DNA of 64,000 bases from Alphaproteobacteria bacterium (GCA_030750865.1 JASMHE010000006.1:87681-151680); one strand, 5' to 3'. Shown: positions 9,309 to 20,180, counted from the stretch's first letter. Notes: generated from the letters alone by a model not told the origin. Translations and numbers: made by a program.

Positions 9309-9848
9309 TCATTCAAAAACAGAGATATCACGCCAACCGTAACACACATCTTTGACTTTCGACGGGCCGATTTCGACAAATTGCTTGCCGCACCGCTCAC
9401 CGCCCAGTGCCTTGTAAAAACGGTTTGCCCGTTCATTTTTATCCATCACCCACAGACAGGTCGATTTTTGTTTCATATCACGAATGCGCGCCGCCGCCTG
9501 CGCAAACAAACCGCGCCCAATGCCCCGCCGGTAATAATCGGACAAGATATAAACGGCGTAAATTTCTGTGGCATATAACGGACGAATGGGCGACATACCG
9601 GGTGGCGGCGTCCGCAACGGCCCGACACTGATAAAACCGATAATGCGTCCGTCTTCTTCGGCAACAATATGATGGGTATTCTCGCTGTCGATCCATGCCG
9701 CCCAGCTTTTTTCTTTTTCCGCAACGGACAAAGCGGCCAGATAATCGGCATCGACCATACCGCGATAGGCTTCTTGCCAGCCCTCGACATGTACCGCAGC
9801 GACCTGCGGCACATCATCTTTGTTCATATCACGGTATAAAATCGCCAT
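9309..9848 (-). CDS. GNAT family N-acetyltransferase
   Basis: A 179-residue protein with the GNAT fold: an N-terminal DVPQVAAVHVEGW segment, a central EDGRIIGFISVG strand pair, and motif A YILSDYYRRGIGRGLFAQAA where the R-G-I-G-R-G loop would bind the acetyl-CoA pyrophosphate. It would acetylate a small molecule or protein amine; the substrate is not predictable. The ATG at 9848 is preferred over a GTG five codons upstream because the domain begins right after it. It is only 18 bases downstream of the guaB stop region on the map but both genes read leftwards, so guaB precedes it and may be cotranscribed. Confidence 0.85.
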   Translation of the reverse strand: MAILYRDMNKDDVPQVAAVHVEGWQEAYRGMVDADYLAALSVAEKEKSWAAWIDSENTHHIVAEEDGRIIGFISVGPLRTPPPGMSPIRPLYATEIYAVYILSDYYRRGIGRGLFAQAAARIRDMKQKSTCLWVMDKNERANRFYKALGGERCGKQFVEIGPSKVKDVCYGWRDISVFE

Positions 9849-9866
9849 ATCGGAAATGTGCACGAC

Positions 9867-11372
<1,506 letters not shown>

Positions 11373-11487
11373 TCAAACTCCTTATCTAAGGCCTTATTCG
11401 TTTGACGCTTACTGATACATGAATTCAAATCATAAATCCAGTAGATAATCATCTATTCCGGTGATAATTCCAGTCACAAAAACAGAT

Positions 11488-12162
11488 TTAGTCCTGATGA
11501 CCGCGAAATCCCATCGCCAGAATATATTCTTCGGCTGATTCTTTGCGGCTTGCTTTGGGTTTCACAGGTTTGACTTTCGCAAAGTCACGCTTGATCATAC
11601 TCATCAAATCACTGCTTGTACCGCCCTGAAAGACTTTGGCGATAAACACGCCGTCTTTTGCCAGCACATCCGTCGCAAAATCATAGGCCATTTCCACCAG
11701 CGCCATAATGCGTAAATGGTCTGTTTTCTTGTGCCCGATCGTGTTTGGCGCAATATCCGACATAACCAGATCGACTTTACCGCCCGCCGCTTCCATCAGC
11801 ACACGCGGCGCGTCATTATCGGAAAAATCCATCTGGATGCATTCCACATCTTCGAGTTGGTCCATTTCCAGCAAATCCATCGCGATGACTTTGCGTGCGC
11901 CTTCCTGCACAGCGACCTGCGACCAGCCACCCGGCGCAGCCCCCAGATCAATCACAGACATGCCTTTGCGCAGAAAGTCATGCTTTTCATTCATTTCAAT
12001 CAACTTGAACGCCGCCCGTGACCGATAACCAAGACGTTCTGCTTCCGAAACATAAGGATCATTTAATTGCCGCTGCAGCCAGCGCGTGGACGAATTTTTA
12101 CGACCGCGTGCCGTTTTTACACGCACCGTGCCTTCTCGTCTGGTTGGCTTCCGTCTGGACAT
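11488..12162 (-). CDS. rlmE: 23S rRNA (uridine-2552-2'-O)-methyltransferase
   Basis: A 224-residue protein of the FtsJ/RrmJ family. It has a basic N-terminal tail and then RSRAAFKLIEMNEKH (first catalytic Lys), SAM motif DLGAAPGGWSQVA, the acidic motif MSDIAPN, and VFIAKVFQGG with the second catalytic Lys, giving the K-D-K-E tetrad layout of 2'-O methyltransferases. It methylates U2552 in the ribosomal A loop late in 50S assembly. The ATG at 12162 is preferred over a TTG two codons upstream because AAGGGAA lies seven bases before it. The basic C-terminal segment is usual for alphaproteobacterial members. Confidence 0.93.
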   Translation of the reverse strand: MSRRKPTRREGTVRVKTARGRKNSSTRWLQRQLNDPYVSEAERLGYRSRAAFKLIEMNEKHDFLRKGMSVIDLGAAPGGWSQVAVQEGARKVIAMDLLEMDQLEDVECIQMDFSDNDAPRVLMEAAGGKVDLVMSDIAPNTIGHKKTDHLRIMALVEMAYDFATDVLAKDGVFIAKVFQGGTSSDLMSMIKRDFAKVKPVKPKASRKESAEEYILAMGFRGHQD

Positions 12163-12315
12163 TTTCAAATTCCCTTTTTCAATCGTTTTCGATCACAATC
12201 ATAAAACTGCGTGTTTTATAAAGGAAAAGCGGCGAAAATAAAAGAAATAATAGCATTTCCGGCGTTCTGCCGCCCATCGGACGACTATGTTCGCGGCATT
12301 ATCGTGAAACAATCA

Positions 12316-12663
12316 TCAAAGCGCCATCAGCAATGAACTGATACAAAACGCCATAATCAGCAAACTGATCGACGCGGCAAAGAACACAACCTTACGGGTT
12401 TTGGGCGAGAAATAGGCCATAATCAGGAAGAGCGCAATAAATATACTATAGACAATCAAGCCCCGATTATAAATGTCGGACTGCATCAGATTAATCAGCC
12501 CCGTATCCGATCCGATCATTTCCATCAATTCAATCTGTGTGCGCATTGTCAGCGCACAGGCAAGAATAAGCACCACGGAAATAAGACGTTGCCCCTTATG
12601 CGTCGCAATCAAGGCAATCGGTATCCAGAACAAATCAATCCATTGATAAATCAAATCAGACAT
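12316..12663 (-). CDS. small integral membrane protein
   Basis: A 115-residue protein that is mostly hydrophobic, with about four predicted membrane segments (around residues 10-40, 65-85 and 90-115). No family is recognised. It is divergent from the M48 protease gene, sharing a spacer of about 37 bases, so overlapping control is possible. No functional residues can be pointed to. Confidence 0.6.
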   Translation of the reverse strand: MSDLIYQWIDLFWIPIALIATHKGQRLISVVLILACALTMRTQIELMEMIGSDTGLINLMQSDIYNRGLIVYSIFIALFLIMAYFSPKTRKVVFFAASISLLIMAFCISSLLMAL

Positions 12664-12700
12664 ATCATATTAATAGCACATAAAAAGGAAATCGCATCAC

Positions 12701-14089
12701 GTGAAACATTTTATCCTGCACATATTTCTGGGGCTTTGTCTGCTCACCCTCCTGATTGCGCCACTGACAGCCCATGCCGGACCGACCGTCATTCGGGATG
12801 TTGAAATCGAGAATTACATCGAAAAATGGACACATGACGTTGTGGAAGCCGCCGGCCTTCAAACGGAACAGATCAATTTCGTCCTGATACAAGACCCGCA
12901 CATTAATGCCTTTGTCGCGGGCGGCCCGAATATTTTCATTTATACAGGCTTGCTGGAAAAATCCGACAATCCCGATGAAATTATCGGCGTTGTGGCACAC
13001 GAACTTGGCCATATTCGCGGCGGCCATCTGGTCCGCCTGCGTGACAGCATCGAAAATGCCGCCTATCAAAGTCTGTTCGGTACATTACTGGGCGCGGGCG
13101 CGGCTATCCTGACAGGTGAAGGGCAATTAGGCACAGCCATCGCGCTCGGCTCACAAGCCACCGCGCAAAACAATTTTTTATCGTTCAGCCGCACACAGGA
13201 AGCCAGCGCCGATCAAGCCGCGCTGAGCTATCTGCAAGGCGCAGAGATCAACCCGCACGGTCTTGTGACCTTTATGGAGAAACTCGAAGATCAGGAATTA
13301 CTGCCCGCCTCCCAGCAAAGCGAATATATCCGCACCCACCCATTAACGCGTGATAGGATCTCCGCACTGGAACAGGGCTATAAACAATCGGCATACAAGC
13401 AAAATGCCCTGCCTGCGCAATGGAACGAAGACCATCGCCGCATGATTGCAAAAATACGCGGCTTCATTACGCCCGAACAAGTGTCCTGGCAATATCCCGA
13501 CAAGACCGCCGATATTGCATCGCTGTACGCGCATGCCATTGCCGCATACCGCCTGAACAACGTACCGCAGGCCATCAAAGATATCGATGTACTGATCGGC
13601 AAAGAACCGGACAATCCCTATTTCCATGAACTCAAAGGACAAGTCGAATTCGAGTCCGGTGATATTGACGCCTCCGTATCCAGCTATGAAAAAGCCGTGA
13701 CTTTATTGCCATCCGCGTCCATGTTCCGCGTGGCCTATGCGCATGCCTTGATTGAATCCGCCCGTAACGACCAGACAGACATGCTGGAAAAAGCATTGGT
13801 GGAATTAAAACGGGCCGAAACAGACACCAAAAACAAATCAACCAGATTGCATCGCCTGTTCGCCACGGCCTATGGTCGTCTTGGTGACACGGCACGGGCT
13901 TCATTGCATCTGGCCGAAGAATCCATGCTGAAAGGTAATCATGACCTCGCCAGAAAAAATGCGCAGCGCGCACTGGAAGAATTCCCGTCCGGCTCTGCCG
14001 AACATTTACGGGCGGCCGATCTGATTGCCTATATCGATTACAAACAGGCGCGGGCAAAAGAAAGAGAACAAAATCGTAAAAGGCCGTGA
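12701..14089 (+). CDS. periplasmic M48 family metalloprotease with TPR domain (BepA-like)
   Basis: A 462-residue protein with a cleavable signal peptide ending near TAHA-GP. The zinc motif HELGH is at residues 100-104, and a third ligand is likely the Glu in EASADQAA downstream. The C-terminal half carries tetratricopeptide-like repeats, as in BepA/YfgC and LoiP-type proteases that degrade or help assemble outer-membrane proteins such as LptD. The start is a GTG with AAGGAA upstream. It begins a run of plus-strand envelope and housekeeping genes; the following spacer holds a TATAA element before the first DsbA-like gene, so it is likely a separate transcript. Confidence 0.9.
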   Translation: MKHFILHIFLGLCLLTLLIAPLTAHAGPTVIRDVEIENYIEKWTHDVVEAAGLQTEQINFVLIQDPHINAFVAGGPNIFIYTGLLEKSDNPDEIIGVVAHELGHIRGGHLVRLRDSIENAAYQSLFGTLLGAGAAILTGEGQLGTAIALGSQATAQNNFLSFSRTQEASADQAALSYLQGAEINPHGLVTFMEKLEDQELLPASQQSEYIRTHPLTRDRISALEQGYKQSAYKQNALPAQWNEDHRRMIAKIRGFITPEQVSWQYPDKTADIASLYAHAIAAYRLNNVPQAIKDIDVLIGKEPDNPYFHELKGQVEFESGDIDASVSSYEKAVTLLPSASMFRVAYAHALIESARNDQTDMLEKALVELKRAETDTKNKSTRLHRLFATAYGRLGDTARASLHLAEESMLKGNHDLARKNAQRALEEFPSGSAEHLRAADLIAYIDYKQARAKEREQNRKRP

Positions 14090-14214
14090 AAAACATCACA
14101 AATGTAACGAAAATTAAACCAATCACGAATAAACTTCTATAAATGATCTTCACGTCACTGCTTTAACATGGCATAACAGGATGATCTATTTGTAAAAATC
14201 AAGGGGACAAGATA

Positions 14215-14988
14215 GTGAAAAATACAGTAAAAACATTCTTTTCAGCATGCGCGATGTCAGCCATGCTTATGTCAGGTGCCGCACTGATCGCACCACAGAC
14301 GGCACAGGCCGAAGACGTGACCATTACCATGTCCGAAGACGCACTTGGTGATTTTATCCAGTCTTACCTTTTCGAAAATCCAGAGGCCGTCGTCAAAGCT
14401 TTGCAAGAATATGACCGCCAGCAAAAAGAACAAGAGCAAGAAGCCTTTCAGGATAAGCTGAGCGATTATAAAGACGATCTCACAAATTCGGATTTCCCGA
14501 CCGTTGCAGGCAACGCGAACGGCGATGTCACCGTGATTGAATTTTTTGATTATAACTGCGGCTACTGTAAGCGCGGTTACAATGAATTACAGACCCTTCT
14601 TGATCAGGACAAAAATGTCCGCGTCATCTTGCAGGAATATCCGATCCTGAGCGAAAGTTCCGTATTGGCATCTAAATATGCATTGGCGGCGTCAAAACAG
14701 GATAAATATTTCGAGTTTCACGTTGCTCTGATGGAATATAGCGGCGCAAAAACCGAAGAAATCCTGATTGAAAAAGCAAAAGATATCGGTCTGGATATCG
14801 ACCAACTGAAAAAAGATGCGCACAGCGAAGCCGTGAAAGCGGAAATCAACCGCGTATCATCTATCGCACGTGATCTTGGCATCCGCGGCACACCAGCCTT
14901 TATCATCGGTGACTATATGGCGCCGGGTTACATGACCGTCGATCAAATGAAACAAGTCATTGCCGATCATCGTGAAAACCAAGACTAA
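14215..14988 (+). CDS. periplasmic DsbA-like thiol-disulfide oxidoreductase (Com1 type)
   Basis: A 257-residue protein with a signal peptide (about residues 1-32, AQA-ED), an acidic-basic helical linker (about 40-95) and a DsbA/thioredoxin domain. The redox centre is CGYC at residues 115-118 in FFDYNCGYCKRGY, and the cis-proline is in RGTPAFIIG. This is the layout of Com1/BdbD-like proteins, which oxidise or isomerise disulfides in the periplasm. The start is a GTG with GGGGA upstream. The following gene is a second, membrane-anchored DsbA-like protein overlapping its end, so the pair is cotranscribed and may act together. Confidence 0.92.
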   Translation: MKNTVKTFFSACAMSAMLMSGAALIAPQTAQAEDVTITMSEDALGDFIQSYLFENPEAVVKALQEYDRQQKEQEQEAFQDKLSDYKDDLTNSDFPTVAGNANGDVTVIEFFDYNCGYCKRGYNELQTLLDQDKNVRVILQEYPILSESSVLASKYALAASKQDKYFEFHVALMEYSGAKTEEILIEKAKDIGLDIDQLKKDAHSEAVKAEINRVSSIARDLGIRGTPAFIIGDYMAPGYMTVDQMKQVIADHRENQD

Positions 14989-15649
14989 AAAATTCAGGTT
15001 TTATCACCTCTTCTATATTCTTCTTGTGATCGGCATCTTATATGCCGGTCATAAGTTATGGGTACAGCACCGCCTGATCAGCACCATCGAAACACCTGAA
15101 TTCGGACAATATCTGGGCAATCCCGATGGCGAAAAAGTGATCGTCGAGTTCGTTGATTACCGGTGCAGCTATTGCCGCCAGCTTCACGGCTCGCTCACAA
15201 CCCTGCTGGAACAACGGGATGACGTGAAGATTGTCGTACGGCACTATCCTATTTTTGGCCTAAAATCCGTGACAGAAGCAAAATTCGCACTGGCCGCCAG
15301 CATACAAGGCCATTTCGAACCTGTTCACACCGCATTGATGAGCCGCAATACCCCGATTACACTGCCTGAAATCGAAAGGATGGCTCTCAATATGGGGCTT
15401 GACGTCGATCAACTGAAAAACGACATGGTCAGCAAAACCACCACCGATGTCATCCTGAAAAATTTTGATACGTGGAAAATATTAGGGCTGGAAGCAACGC
15501 CAAGCCTTTATATTAACGGCACCGTTTATGCCGGCACACCCGATATCAATAAACTGAACGAACTGCTCGCCCGCGCCTATGGCGAAGACGAGCCGGACGA
15601 TACGAATACGGATACGGACACACAAGCACAACCAGACATAGCCGACTAA
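14972..15649 (+). CDS. membrane-anchored DsbA-like thiol-disulfide oxidoreductase
   Basis: A protein of about 225 residues overlapping the end of the previous gene by 17 bases. It starts with a short basic stretch and a single hydrophobic anchor (FYHLFYILLVIGILYAG), then a periplasmic thioredoxin fold with CSYC in FVDYRCSYCRQLHG and the cis-proline in LEATPSLYING. The C-terminus is acidic with Asp-Thr repeats. The start is uncertain: GTG at 14972 is taken; a TTG at 14960 is also in frame, and neither has a clear ribosome site, consistent with translational coupling. It is likely the partner or paralogue of the upstream DsbA-like protein. Confidence 0.88.
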   Translation: MKTKTKKFRFYHLFYILLVIGILYAGHKLWVQHRLISTIETPEFGQYLGNPDGEKVIVEFVDYRCSYCRQLHGSLTTLLEQRDDVKIVVRHYPIFGLKSVTEAKFALAASIQGHFEPVHTALMSRNTPITLPEIERMALNMGLDVDQLKNDMVSKTTTDVILKNFDTWKILGLEATPSLYINGTVYAGTPDINKLNELLARAYGEDEPDDTNTDTDTQAQPDIAD

Positions 15650-15669
15650 CCGGCGAAGAGAGCAACGCC

Positions 15670-16107
15670 ATGCACAACAGAATTCTGATCCTGAACGGTC
15701 CTAACCTGAACATGCTCGGCAAGCGCGAGCCGGAAATTTATGGCGATCAAACGCTGGATGATATCCGTCACGCTTGCGGCGTCGCCGCCGACACGCACGG
15801 CTTTATGCTTGATTTCAAACAATCCAATTATGAAGGCGAGCTTGTCACCTGGATACAGGAAGCCCTCGGGCAGGTGCGCGCCATCATCATCAATGCCGCC
15901 GCTTATACTCATACATCGGTGGCCATCCACGACGCGCTGAAACTTCACAGCGTTCCGATTATCGAAGTTCATCTTTCAAATCCACAGGATAGAGAAGATT
16001 TTCGTCATTTTTCCTACATAGAGCCAATCGCTGAAAAAGCCTTTGTAGGACAGGGTTTGCAGGGTTATGTCAGCGCCATTGATTACTTGTCCACAGTCCT
16101 TCAATAA
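15670..16107 (+). CDS. aroQ: 3-dehydroquinate dehydratase, type II
   Basis: A 145-residue protein with the type II dehydroquinase signature near the N-terminus (ILNGPNLNMLGKREPEIYG), which holds the catalytic arginine and tyrosine, the central IINAAAYTHTSVAIHDA segment and the conserved EVHLSNPQDREDFRH loop. It dehydrates 3-dehydroquinate to 3-dehydroshikimate in the shikimate pathway. The length is exactly that of the family. It stands just before accB-accC, a gene order common in Proteobacteria, and 20 bases after the DsbA-like gene, so the run may be one transcript. Confidence 0.97.
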   Translation: MHNRILILNGPNLNMLGKREPEIYGDQTLDDIRHACGVAADTHGFMLDFKQSNYEGELVTWIQEALGQVRAIIINAAAYTHTSVAIHDALKLHSVPIIEVHLSNPQDREDFRHFSYIEPIAEKAFVGQGLQGYVSAIDYLSTVLQ

Positions 16108-16190
16108 GACAAAATGACAGTTCACTTTGACTTTTGAGAAAACTTTCTTTATCAAGAGAGCTTCGCATTAATTTAAAAGAGTATAGTCTG

Positions 16191-16661
16191 ATGAAAATAG
16201 ATGAAAAAGCTATTCGTAAGCTCGCAGAATTGCTGGACGAAACAGAGTTAACAGAAATTGAAGTGGCTGAAGGTGAACAGTCCATCCGCGTCAGCCGCGG
16301 ATCGGCCACCGTTCTTGGCGCAGGCGTTGCACCGTCTTCTGTCGCAGCACCGCAAAGTGTTGATTCAGACCCGACCGTGCCGCACCCTGCTAATCTGGAC
16401 GCACCATCTGCCGTGACACAAGATCACCCCGGTGCTGTTACATCACCAATGGTCGGCACAGCCTATATGCAGCCTGAACCAGACGCACCATCCTTTATCC
16501 GCAAAGGTGACAGCGTTTCCGAAGGTGATACGCTTGTGATCATCGAAGCCATGAAGGTGATGAACCCAATCAAAGCACACCGTTCCGGCACTGTGACACA
16601 AATTCTCGTCGAGAATGCACAGCCAGTGGAATTCGGTGATGTCCTGATGGTGATCGAGTAA
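16191..16661 (+). CDS. accB: acetyl-CoA carboxylase biotin carboxyl carrier protein
   Basis: A 156-residue carrier with an N-terminal helical region ([15 protein letters not shown]), a flexible Ala/Pro/Ser-rich linker of about 50 residues and the C-terminal biotinyl domain with the biotin-accepting lysine at residue 122 in EAMKVMN. The start was set at 16191 because the canonical AccB N-terminus begins there; the frame is open upstream. It carries carboxybiotin between AccC and the carboxyltransferase to make malonyl-CoA for fatty acid synthesis. It lies 52 bases before accC and is presumably cotranscribed. Confidence 0.97.
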   Translation: MKIDEKAIRKLAELLDETELTEIEVAEGEQSIRVSRGSATVLGAGVAPSSVAAPQSVDSDPTVPHPANLDAPSAVTQDHPGAVTSPMVGTAYMQPEPDAPSFIRKGDSVSEGDTLVIIEAMKVMNPIKAHRSGTVTQILVENAQPVEFGDVLMVIE

Positions 16662-16713
16662 TATCGGCTCTGCATCATCTTTCTAAATAACGATTTTGTG
16701 ATCGGATTGAATC

Positions 16714-18072
16714 ATGTTCAAAAAAGTTCTTATTGCCAATCGCGGTGAAATTGCCCTTCGCATCATTCGCGCCTGTCGTGAAATGGGGATCGAATCGGTC
16801 GCTGTCCATTCAACGGCAGATGCCAGCTCTATGGCTGTGCGCCTTGCTGATGAAAGTGTCTGTATCGGCCCGGCCTCTTCAAAAGACAGCTATTTGAACA
16901 TTCACTCTATTCTCAGCGCAGCGACCCTGACAGGGGCTGATGCCATCCACCCCGGTTACGGATTCTTGTCGGAAAATGCCCAGTTCGCCACAATGGTCGA
17001 AGAACACGGCTTTACGTTTATCGGGCCAAAGCCTGAGCACATCACAACAATGGGCGACAAAGTGACGGCCAAGAAAACCGTCAAAGAACTCGGCCTGCCG
17101 GTTGTTCCCGGCTCAGACGGCGCGATTGAATCCGTCGAAGAAGGTCAAAAATTTGCTGATGAAGTCGGATATCCCGTCCTGATCAAAGCCGCATCAGGCG
17201 GCGGCGGTAAGGGCATGAAAGTCGTGCACAAAGCCGAAGAATTCTCCGAAGCGTTTTCGACCGCCCGCAGCGAAGCCAAAGCGAACTTCGGTGATGATAC
17301 GGTTTATATGGAAAAATTCCTGTTAAAACCGCGCCACATAGAAATCCAGATCTTCGGTGACGAACACGGAAACGCTATCCATCTGGGTGAACGGGACTGC
17401 TCGATCCAGCGCCGCCACCAGAAACTTGTCGAAGAAGCGCCATCTCCGGTGCTGACCGAAAAAGAACGGGATCAAATCGGTACACTGGCCGCTGATGTTG
17501 TCAAGAAAATGGGCTATCGCGGTGCCGGTACAATCGAATTCCTGTACGAAGACGGCAATTTCTATTTCATGGAAATGAACACACGGATTCAGGTTGAACA
17601 CCCTGTGACAGAAATGATCACAGGCATCGACCTGATCGCGGAACAAATCCGCGTGGCTTCCGGTGAACCATTGACCGTCAATAAAGACAAAATCCGTCTG
17701 CGCGGCCATGCAATTGAAGTGCGCATCAATGCCGAAGATCCGGATACATTCATGCCATCCCCCGGTAAGATCACACAATTCCATACACCGGGCGGTCTTG
17801 GCGTTCGCTTTGACAGTGCGGTTTACGGTGGTTACACCATTCCGCCATATTACGATTCCATGATCGGCAAGCTGATCGTACACGGCCGCAACCGCGAAGA
17901 AGCGATTCGCCGCCTGCGCCGCGCCATTACAGAAACCGTGATTGAGGGCATCAAAACAACATTGCCGCTTCATTACTGGATTCTGGAACAAGACGACTTC
18001 CTGACAGGGAATTACAATATTCACTGGATGGAACGTAAGCTTGAAGAACGTAACAAAGAAAATAACGCTTAA
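16714..18072 (+). CDS. accC: acetyl-CoA carboxylase, biotin carboxylase subunit
   Basis: A 452-residue ATP-grasp enzyme that carboxylates the biotin of AccB using bicarbonate and ATP. The opening [20 protein letters not shown], the glycine-rich ATP loop [12 protein letters not shown] near residue 160 and the [14 protein letters not shown] metal/biotin region near residue 285 are all present, and the length is canonical. The carboxyltransferase genes accA and accD are not in the window. The aat gene follows after about 30 bases. Confidence 0.98.
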   Translation: MFKKVLIANRGEIALRIIRACREMGIESVAVHSTADASSMAVRLADESVCIGPASSKDSYLNIHSILSAATLTGADAIHPGYGFLSENAQFATMVEEHGFTFIGPKPEHITTMGDKVTAKKTVKELGLPVVPGSDGAIESVEEGQKFADEVGYPVLIKAASGGGGKGMKVVHKAEEFSEAFSTARSEAKANFGDDTVYMEKFLLKPRHIEIQIFGDEHGNAIHLGERDCSIQRRHQKLVEEAPSPVLTEKERDQIGTLAADVVKKMGYRGAGTIEFLYEDGNFYFMEMNTRIQVEHPVTEMITGIDLIAEQIRVASGEPLTVNKDKIRLRGHAIEVRINAEDPDTFMPSPGKITQFHTPGGLGVRFDSAVYGGYTIPPYYDSMIGKLIVHGRNREEAIRRLRRAITETVIEGIKTTLPLHYWILEQDDFLTGNYNIHWMERKLEERNKENNA

Positions 18073-18103
18073 CCTTCGGCTGCGAAACACATAAGCTTTG
18101 CGT

Positions 18104-18784
18104 ATGATGGATAATGACGCACAGCCCCTGCAACTCATTGATATTATGAACGCCTATGCGATGGGATGCTTTCCTATGGCACAGAGCGCCGATGATGATG
18201 CATTTCACTGGTATCAACCACATATGCGCGGCCAGCTTTCAATAGGCGCCCTTCATATTCCCAAACGGCTCATCAGCACCGTAAAGCAATTTCCGTTTGA
18301 CGTGCGCGTCAATACAGACTTTGCCGCCGTCATTGATAAATGTGCCGCACCGGCGCCGGGTCGCACGGAAACATGGATTAACACCCCCATCAAAGACATG
18401 TTTATTGCCCTGCATCACGCAGGCCATGCCCATAGTGTTGAATGTTATGATCACGACAATCAACTGGTCGGTGGCGTGTACGGATTGGCGCTCGGCGGCG
18501 CATTCTGTGCCGAAAGCAAATTTTCACGCGCGACAAACGCCAGTAAAATTGCGCTGATCCATCTGTGCGCCCGCCTGTTTCACACAGGATTTACCATTCT
18601 GGATACCCAATTCACCAACCCTCATCTGGAACAATTCGGCATCTATGAAATTCCACATGACACCTACATCGCGCATTTACATGCTGTTTTGCATGAAAAA
18701 TGCAATTTCACACCCCCGCATTATGATGAAAAAGAAGGGGTTACAGCCTATCTCAATCACTTAAAAACGCAAAAGAACCAATAA
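18104..18784 (+). CDS. aat: leucyl/phenylalanyl-tRNA--protein transferase
   Basis: A 226-residue enzyme attaching Leu or Phe to N-terminal Arg/Lys of proteins, creating an N-degron. It shows the family landmarks AYAMGCFPMA at the N-terminus, WINTPIKDMFIALHHAGHAHSVE in the middle, GGVYGLALGGAFCAESKFSR, and DTQFTNPHLEQFG near the end. The ATG at 18104 or 18107 is preferred to a TTG at 18098. Its products are recognised by ClpS and delivered to ClpA, both encoded about 6-8 kb away on the other strand, so the window holds most of the N-end rule pathway. Confidence 0.96.
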   Translation: MMDNDAQPLQLIDIMNAYAMGCFPMAQSADDDAFHWYQPHMRGQLSIGALHIPKRLISTVKQFPFDVRVNTDFAAVIDKCAAPAPGRTETWINTPIKDMFIALHHAGHAHSVECYDHDNQLVGGVYGLALGGAFCAESKFSRATNASKIALIHLCARLFHTGFTILDTQFTNPHLEQFGIYEIPHDTYIAHLHAVLHEKCNFTPPHYDEKEGVTAYLNHLKTQKNQ

Positions 18785-18789
18785 TTTTG

Positions 18790-18827
18790 CTGTTTTAGGT
18801 AAAAAACATACAAAAACAGTATTTTTT
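18790..18827 (+). terminator. probable intrinsic terminator after aat
   Basis: CTGTTTT at 18790-18796 pairs with AAAACAG at 18813-18819, followed by ATTTTTT. The stem is AT-rich and the loop is long, so it is weaker than typical. Confidence 0.5.
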
Positions 18828-18913
18828 ACTTGATCTTAAGAAATGACTTTGTTAATATAAAATTAATCCCGAATAGCCAGCAAGCAACAAAGAGAAAAAA
18901 GGGGTAGGTAGAT

Positions 18914-19099
18914 ATGATTTTAGGACGCAACCATTTAGATGATTTCTTGAACGCACCCGCCGTTGGCGAGGGCCAGACATCGGCACTTGCATTTACAAAC
19001 GCAGCGGAAGGCACAAGTCGAGATACAGCAAGTGCACAGCACGCCGCAACGCACCAGACAGAAGCGACAGTGCAATATACTGGCGGTATGCAAATCTAA
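18914..19099 (+). CDS. small hypothetical protein
   Basis: A 61-residue protein rich in Ala, Thr and Gln, with no Cys and no membrane segment. It is supported by a purine-rich ribosome site (AGGGGTAGG) five bases before the ATG, an AT-rich promoter-like upstream region and a terminator hairpin after it, which together suggest a free-standing small gene. No family is recognised. It is low-complexity and probably disordered. Confidence 0.5.
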   Translation: MILGRNHLDDFLNAPAVGEGQTSALAFTNAAEGTSRDTASAQHAATHQTEATVQYTGGMQI

Positions 19100-19149
19100 G
19101 CCTACGCAATTTAAGAAAAGCGCACAAATCATGTGCGATGTATGAAATG

Positions 19150-19173
19150 CCTCGGATCAGTCCGGGGCTTTTT
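19150..19173 (+). terminator. intrinsic terminator overlapping end of DUF2155 gene
   Basis: CCTCGGA at 19150-19156 pairs with TCCGGGG at 19161-19167 (one G-T pair) around a four-base loop, followed by CTTTTT. In the plus direction it would end the small gene upstream; it overlaps the last codons of the convergent DUF2155 gene. Confidence 0.65.
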
Positions 19174-19738
19174 CGTTTTCAGCAGATGGTATCTCCGGTT
19201 TTTCGGCCGGCACAACATCGCCGCCTGCTGCGGCCGCATCATCCGCAGAATCTCCGGTTTTATCAGCATCATGCGTGCGCACACCGTCAGGGTCCGCCGC
19301 ATCATCATCCGCAATACCGTCATCTTTTTCCGTGTCTTCCAGACAATCCAGCACCCAGACATCATAAATCGGGTGATCCATTGACGATACAGCAGGTGAA
19401 GAAGCAAACATCCAGCCACTAAAAACCCATTTGGCTTTATCTTTCGGCGTAACTTCCCAGATTTGCAGAAAAGCGGCCGATTCGGGCTGCTCGATTGGCG
19501 GTGCCTTGCGGCAGGCCTGCGTACGGATGTAAAGCGGCCCGTATTTGATGGTCGTACCGACACGGGCTTCGAATGTTTGTGTGTTGGCGGTTGCTTTATC
19601 CAGTGACTGCAATTTCACGACAGGATAATCAATCATTTCCCGCGCATGCAGTGTGCCGCCCATTGCCACACACAGTGTCAACAGGACAACCAGACCCAAA
19701 AGCGTTTTTATTTTTTGATTATTCTGCACTGCTTTCAT
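19157..19738 (-). CDS. DUF2155 domain protein, secreted
   Basis: A 193-residue protein with a signal peptide (about residues 8-28, ending LHA-RE) and the DUF2155 core, visible as YPVVKLQSLDKATANTQTFEARVG, ...LYIRTQACRKAPP, and FSGWMFASSPAVSSMDHPIYDVWVLDC with two conserved cysteines. The C-terminal 60 residues are acidic and Ala-rich, probably disordered. The family is restricted to Alphaproteobacteria and has no assigned function. The start at 19738 overlaps the end of mlaD by 20 bases, so translation is probably coupled to that lipid-transport gene. Confidence 0.85.
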   Translation of the reverse strand: MKAVQNNQKIKTLLGLVVLLTLCVAMGGTLHAREMIDYPVVKLQSLDKATANTQTFEARVGTTIKYGPLYIRTQACRKAPPIEQPESAAFLQIWEVTPKDKAKWVFSGWMFASSPAVSSMDHPIYDVWVLDCLEDTEKDDGIADDDAADPDGVRTHDADKTGDSADDAAAAGGDVVPAEKPEIPSAENEKAPD

Positions 19739-20180
19739 CTTTTTGCATGCTGAAGATAAATTTACCCAGAAGCTGTTCCAGATTCTGCGGCGCCTGCGTA
19801 TATTGAATGACACCACCCTCCGGCAAGTAATCTTCGTCCGCGCCCGGCTCCAAAGACATATAACGTCCGCCCAGTAGGCTTGTGCTGCTAATCACAGCGG
19901 CTGTGTCTTTCGGCAGTTTTACATCCGGATCAATGCTCATCTTCACAACGGCAAGATATGTCTGCTGATCCAGCGTAACGCCCGTAACCGTGCCGACCTT
20001 CACACCGCTTAACTGCACTTCGTCGCCGACAGACAATCCGCCGATACCCGGAAAGTTGGCAGAGATATGATAGCCGTCAACCGTTCTGACATTCGCGGTG
20101 TTATAGCTGAACACCAGAAAAAATCCTGCAATAAATAAAACGATCGCCCCTAATACAGTTTCAATTACGCTTCTATTCAT
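19719..20180 (-). CDS. mlaD: MlaD-family phospholipid transport substrate-binding protein
   Basis: A 153-residue protein with one N-terminal membrane anchor (VIETVLGAIVLFIAGFFLVF) and an MCE domain: GLSVGDEVQLSGVKVGTVTGV, then a strand run ending ISSTSLLGGRYMSLEPG. This is the MlaD subunit of the Mla system, which moves phospholipids between the inner and outer membrane. mlaE, mlaF and mlaC are not in the window; in Alphaproteobacteria mlaD is often found apart, between NDUFA12 and a DUF2155 gene as here. A TAAGGA site precedes the ATG. Confidence 0.93.
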   Translation of the reverse strand: MNRSVIETVLGAIVLFIAGFFLVFSYNTANVRTVDGYHISANFPGIGGLSVGDEVQLSGVKVGTVTGVTLDQQTYLAVVKMSIDPDVKLPKDTAAVISSTSLLGGRYMSLEPGADEDYLPEGGVIQYTQAPQNLEQLLGKFIFSMQKDESSAE

